Assembly: GCF_016313185.1 (NCBI RefSeq) | Contig: NZ_CP066218.1 | Span: 5,146,001 to 5,210,000, forward strand | Origin: Mycolicibacterium baixiangningiae | GTDB taxonomy: Bacteria > Actinomycetota > Actinomycetes > Mycobacteriales > Mycobacteriaceae | DNA: 64,000 nucleotides | Direction: 5' to 3' | Shown here: positions 62,600 through 64,000 of the stretch, in pieces | Numbering within the stretch: the stretch's first letter is position 1 | Layout of the letters: the number at the start of each line of letters is the position of its first letter | Notes under the pieces: model-generated | What the model saw: the letters and a program-made list of their open reading frames with translations, nothing else | What the model was told of the DNA's origin: nothing | Databases searched by the model: none | Made by a program: the position numbers and the translations under genes

Positions 62600-63147
62600 A
62601 GCGCCGAGCGCAGCGTCCAGGCGTGCCCGCGGAAGTGCAGCACGGTCCGGCTGACCGGCGCGACATCGATCCGCCAGAACGATCTCGCCGGTGCGTCGAG
62701 CGCCACCAGGATGGCCGCGCGGACGACGGCCGGATGCGTGACGGCGACCAGCCTCCCGCGCCGGTTGGCCAGCGAGTCCATCCACCGTCGCACCCGGTCG
62801 ATCACGTCGACCACCGATTCCCCGCCGTGCGGCGCCTGGACGGGATCGGTGAGCCAGATGGCCAGCTCCGCCGGACGAACACCGCCCAGCACGTCACCGC
62901 GCCACCGACCACAGTCCAGATCGGCCAGCAGCGGTTCTACGGCGGCGTGCAGGCCGAGTAGTTCGGCCGTCTGCCTGGTCCGTTTCTCCGGTCCGCAGCA
63001 GGCGGCGTCGGTGGGCCCCAACTCGACGCAGGCGTCGGCCTGGCGATGGCCCTGCGCATTGAGTGGCTCGTCGGTGGGGAATCGTCCGGCTGACACGGCG
63101 TCGGTCATGGCGTGCGACACCAGCGTCAGCCGGACGACCTCGCTCAC
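62596..63147 (-). CDS. Atypical histidine phosphatase in the cobalt-transport operon
   Basis: A 183-residue histidine-phosphatase superfamily protein. The canonical RHG is replaced by SHA in LVSHAMTD (S11-H12-A13); the later Arg-containing segment EKRTRQTAELLG and the second His in VTHPAVVRAA near residue 132 are kept. In cobalamin synthesis CobC-type phosphatases belong to this family, so a link to B12 is plausible. GTG 63147 overlaps the cbtA stop by 4 bp, and the 3' end overlaps the lpqF stop. Activity is uncertain because of the altered Arg/Gly. Confidence 0.72.
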   Translation of the reverse strand: MSEVVRLTLVSHAMTDAVSAGRFPTDEPLNAQGHRQADACVELGPTDAACCGPEKRTRQTAELLGLHAAVEPLLADLDCGRWRGDVLGGVRPAELAIWLTDPVQAPHGGESVVDVIDRVRRWMDSLANRRGRLVAVTHPAVVRAAILVALDAPARSFWRIDVAPVSRTVLHFRGHAWTLRSAL

Positions 63148-63938
63148 GCCCGCAGCACGTCGCGGCGGCCGTCGAGCAGACGCGACGCCAGCGGTGCGAA
63201 CACGCACGCGAGCGTCGCCCACATCACCACCTGGGTGCCCAGCGAGTACAGCCGGAAGTCGTAGAGGACGTCGGCCGGGAAACCCTCGTAGACGATGACG
63301 CCGGCGTCGTCCCGCAGCGGGCCGGGGGTCTCGTCGACGGCGGGCAGGATGAGCATCAGCACCGTGCAGGCCAGCACGTAGCCGCCCGCACCTGCCAGCG
63401 TGGCGTTCCAGCCGCCGAGCCGGTCTCTGAGCCGGCGCCCCAGATAGACGGCGCCGACGAGCAGTGCGGCCGACAGCACGACCATCAGCAGGTACAGCAG
63501 GGTTCGCTGCCGCAGGGTTTCGTCGAGGCTCAGTGCGGGCGGGCTCGCCGGGTACTTCAGCGACGGCACGACGTAGAGGCTCAACAGCATTCCGCCGGCC
63601 ACGTAGAGCGACAGCATGCGAGCCGAGACGTTGCCGACCCGGCCGTAGGCGACGGTGAACACGATGGCGAACAACGCCCCCATCGCGACGCTGAACGCGA
63701 GCACCCCGAAGCCCATGCCGATGTTGGCCTGCACGGCGCGCGAGAACCCCCCGCCGTCCTCGCCGTGGGTGTGTCCCGCGCCGGCATGTTCGATGGCCGC
63801 GTGCGCGGCGCCGACGCCGTCCTCGTAAGCGATCGCCAACTCGATGACGGGTTCGACGAAGATCCGCGCGAAGACGAACGTGACCACGGCAGCGACGGCG
63901 CCGGCCAGGAGGCCGCGCCCGATGATCTGCTTCTCCAT
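63144..63938 (-). CDS. cbtA: CbtA-family cobalt transporter subunit
   Basis: A 264-residue membrane protein with about five to seven hydrophobic segments. A His-rich cytoplasmic or periplasmic loop (HAGAGHTHGEDGGG near residue 52) is a likely metal ligand. CbtA with CbtB is a cobalt uptake system often found behind B12 riboswitches. It follows a short upstream gene whose last codons, Phe-Pro-Cys-His-stop, look like CbtB. A riboswitch would be beyond the right edge of the window. Confidence 0.82.
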   Translation of the reverse strand: MEKQIIGRGLLAGAVAAVVTFVFARIFVEPVIELAIAYEDGVGAAHAAIEHAGAGHTHGEDGGGFSRAVQANIGMGFGVLAFSVAMGALFAIVFTVAYGRVGNVSARMLSLYVAGGMLLSLYVVPSLKYPASPPALSLDETLRQRTLLYLLMVVLSAALLVGAVYLGRRLRDRLGGWNATLAGAGGYVLACTVLMLILPAVDETPGPLRDDAGVIVYEGFPADVLYDFRLYSLGTQVVMWATLACVFAPLASRLLDGRRDVLRA

Positions 63939-63983
63939 TTTTATTTGTCTCTCCTGCCGGCTTGTCTCTTCCGTGCCGGTCGG

Positions 63984-64000
63984 TCAGTGGCAGGGGAAGC
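63984..64000 (-). CDS. cbtB: CbtB-family protein, C-terminal fragment
   Basis: Only the last four complete codons and the stop are inside the window: Phe-Pro-Cys-His-stop. CbtB proteins commonly end with this His-terminated sequence, and the position 45 bp upstream of cbtA on the same strand fits. Too short to judge alone. Confidence 0.5.

Overview
The window is high-GC DNA typical of Actinobacteria. Gene content and order match the Mycobacterium tuberculosis stretch from about Rv3548c to Rv3593: the KstR2 and KstR cholesterol loci, then cysS-ispF-ispD-carD-lpqE-radA-disA-canB-mutY-mhuD-lpqF. Insertions and losses relative to M. tuberculosis (no nat, no PPE gene, no fdxB at this locus, extra transporters) suggest an environmental, fast-growing mycobacterium (Mycolicibacterium-like). 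Homology statements come from remembered family sequences and gene order; no search was run.

Layout. (1) 1-1317: end of a surface-sugar locus (partial NAD-dependent epimerase, GT4 glycosyltransferase). (2) 1614-19180: the KstR2 regulon for cholesterol rings C/D (two SDRs, echA20, ipdA-ipdB-ipdC, fadA6, kstR2, ipdF, fadE30, fadD3, fadE31-32-33, then an aminotransferase), with two KstR2 operators. It is interrupted at 6.9-9.5 kb by a SatD/membrane-protein pair and a zinc alcohol dehydrogenase. (3) 19193-24306: a ketone-body cassette (acetoacetyl-CoA synthetase, 3-hydroxybutyrate dehydrogenase, MHS transporter, divergent LysR regulator). (4) 24310-25589: small accessory genes, one of them frameshifted. 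(5) 25620-33979: the KstR-controlled ring A/B genes hsaB-hsaC-hsaD-hsaA, kshB, a secreted protein, fadE34 and kstR, with three KstR-type boxes. (6) 33983-46828: mixed accessory region: trehalose phosphatase, APH-like kinase, LacI regulator, zinc/manganese ABC importer with a Zur-like box, rhodanese, BluB, GNAT/TetR pair, PxpA, ArsR/MFS pair, metallo-hydrolase and an ArsB-type permease. (7) 46910-62599: conserved housekeeping block: rlmB, cysS, ispF, ispD, carD, lpqE, radA, disA, a membrane protein, canB, mutY, then a GAF-GGDEF-EAL protein, a GlxA regulator, a hydrolase, mhuD and lpqF. (8) 62596-64000: a CbtAB-type cobalt uptake operon carrying an atypical histidine phosphatase.

How it fits together. 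KshB with HsaABCD opens and removes steroid rings A/B to give the propionate side product and HIP. FadD3 activates HIP with CoA. FadE30, IpdC, IpdF, EchA20, IpdAB, FadE31-33 and FadA6 then degrade rings C/D. KstR and KstR2 repress the two stages. Many genes have a TANNNT -10 hexamer 6-7 nt before an ATG/GTG with no ribosome-binding site, the pattern of leaderless mycobacterial transcripts. No tRNA, rRNA, CRISPR array or insertion sequence was recognised.
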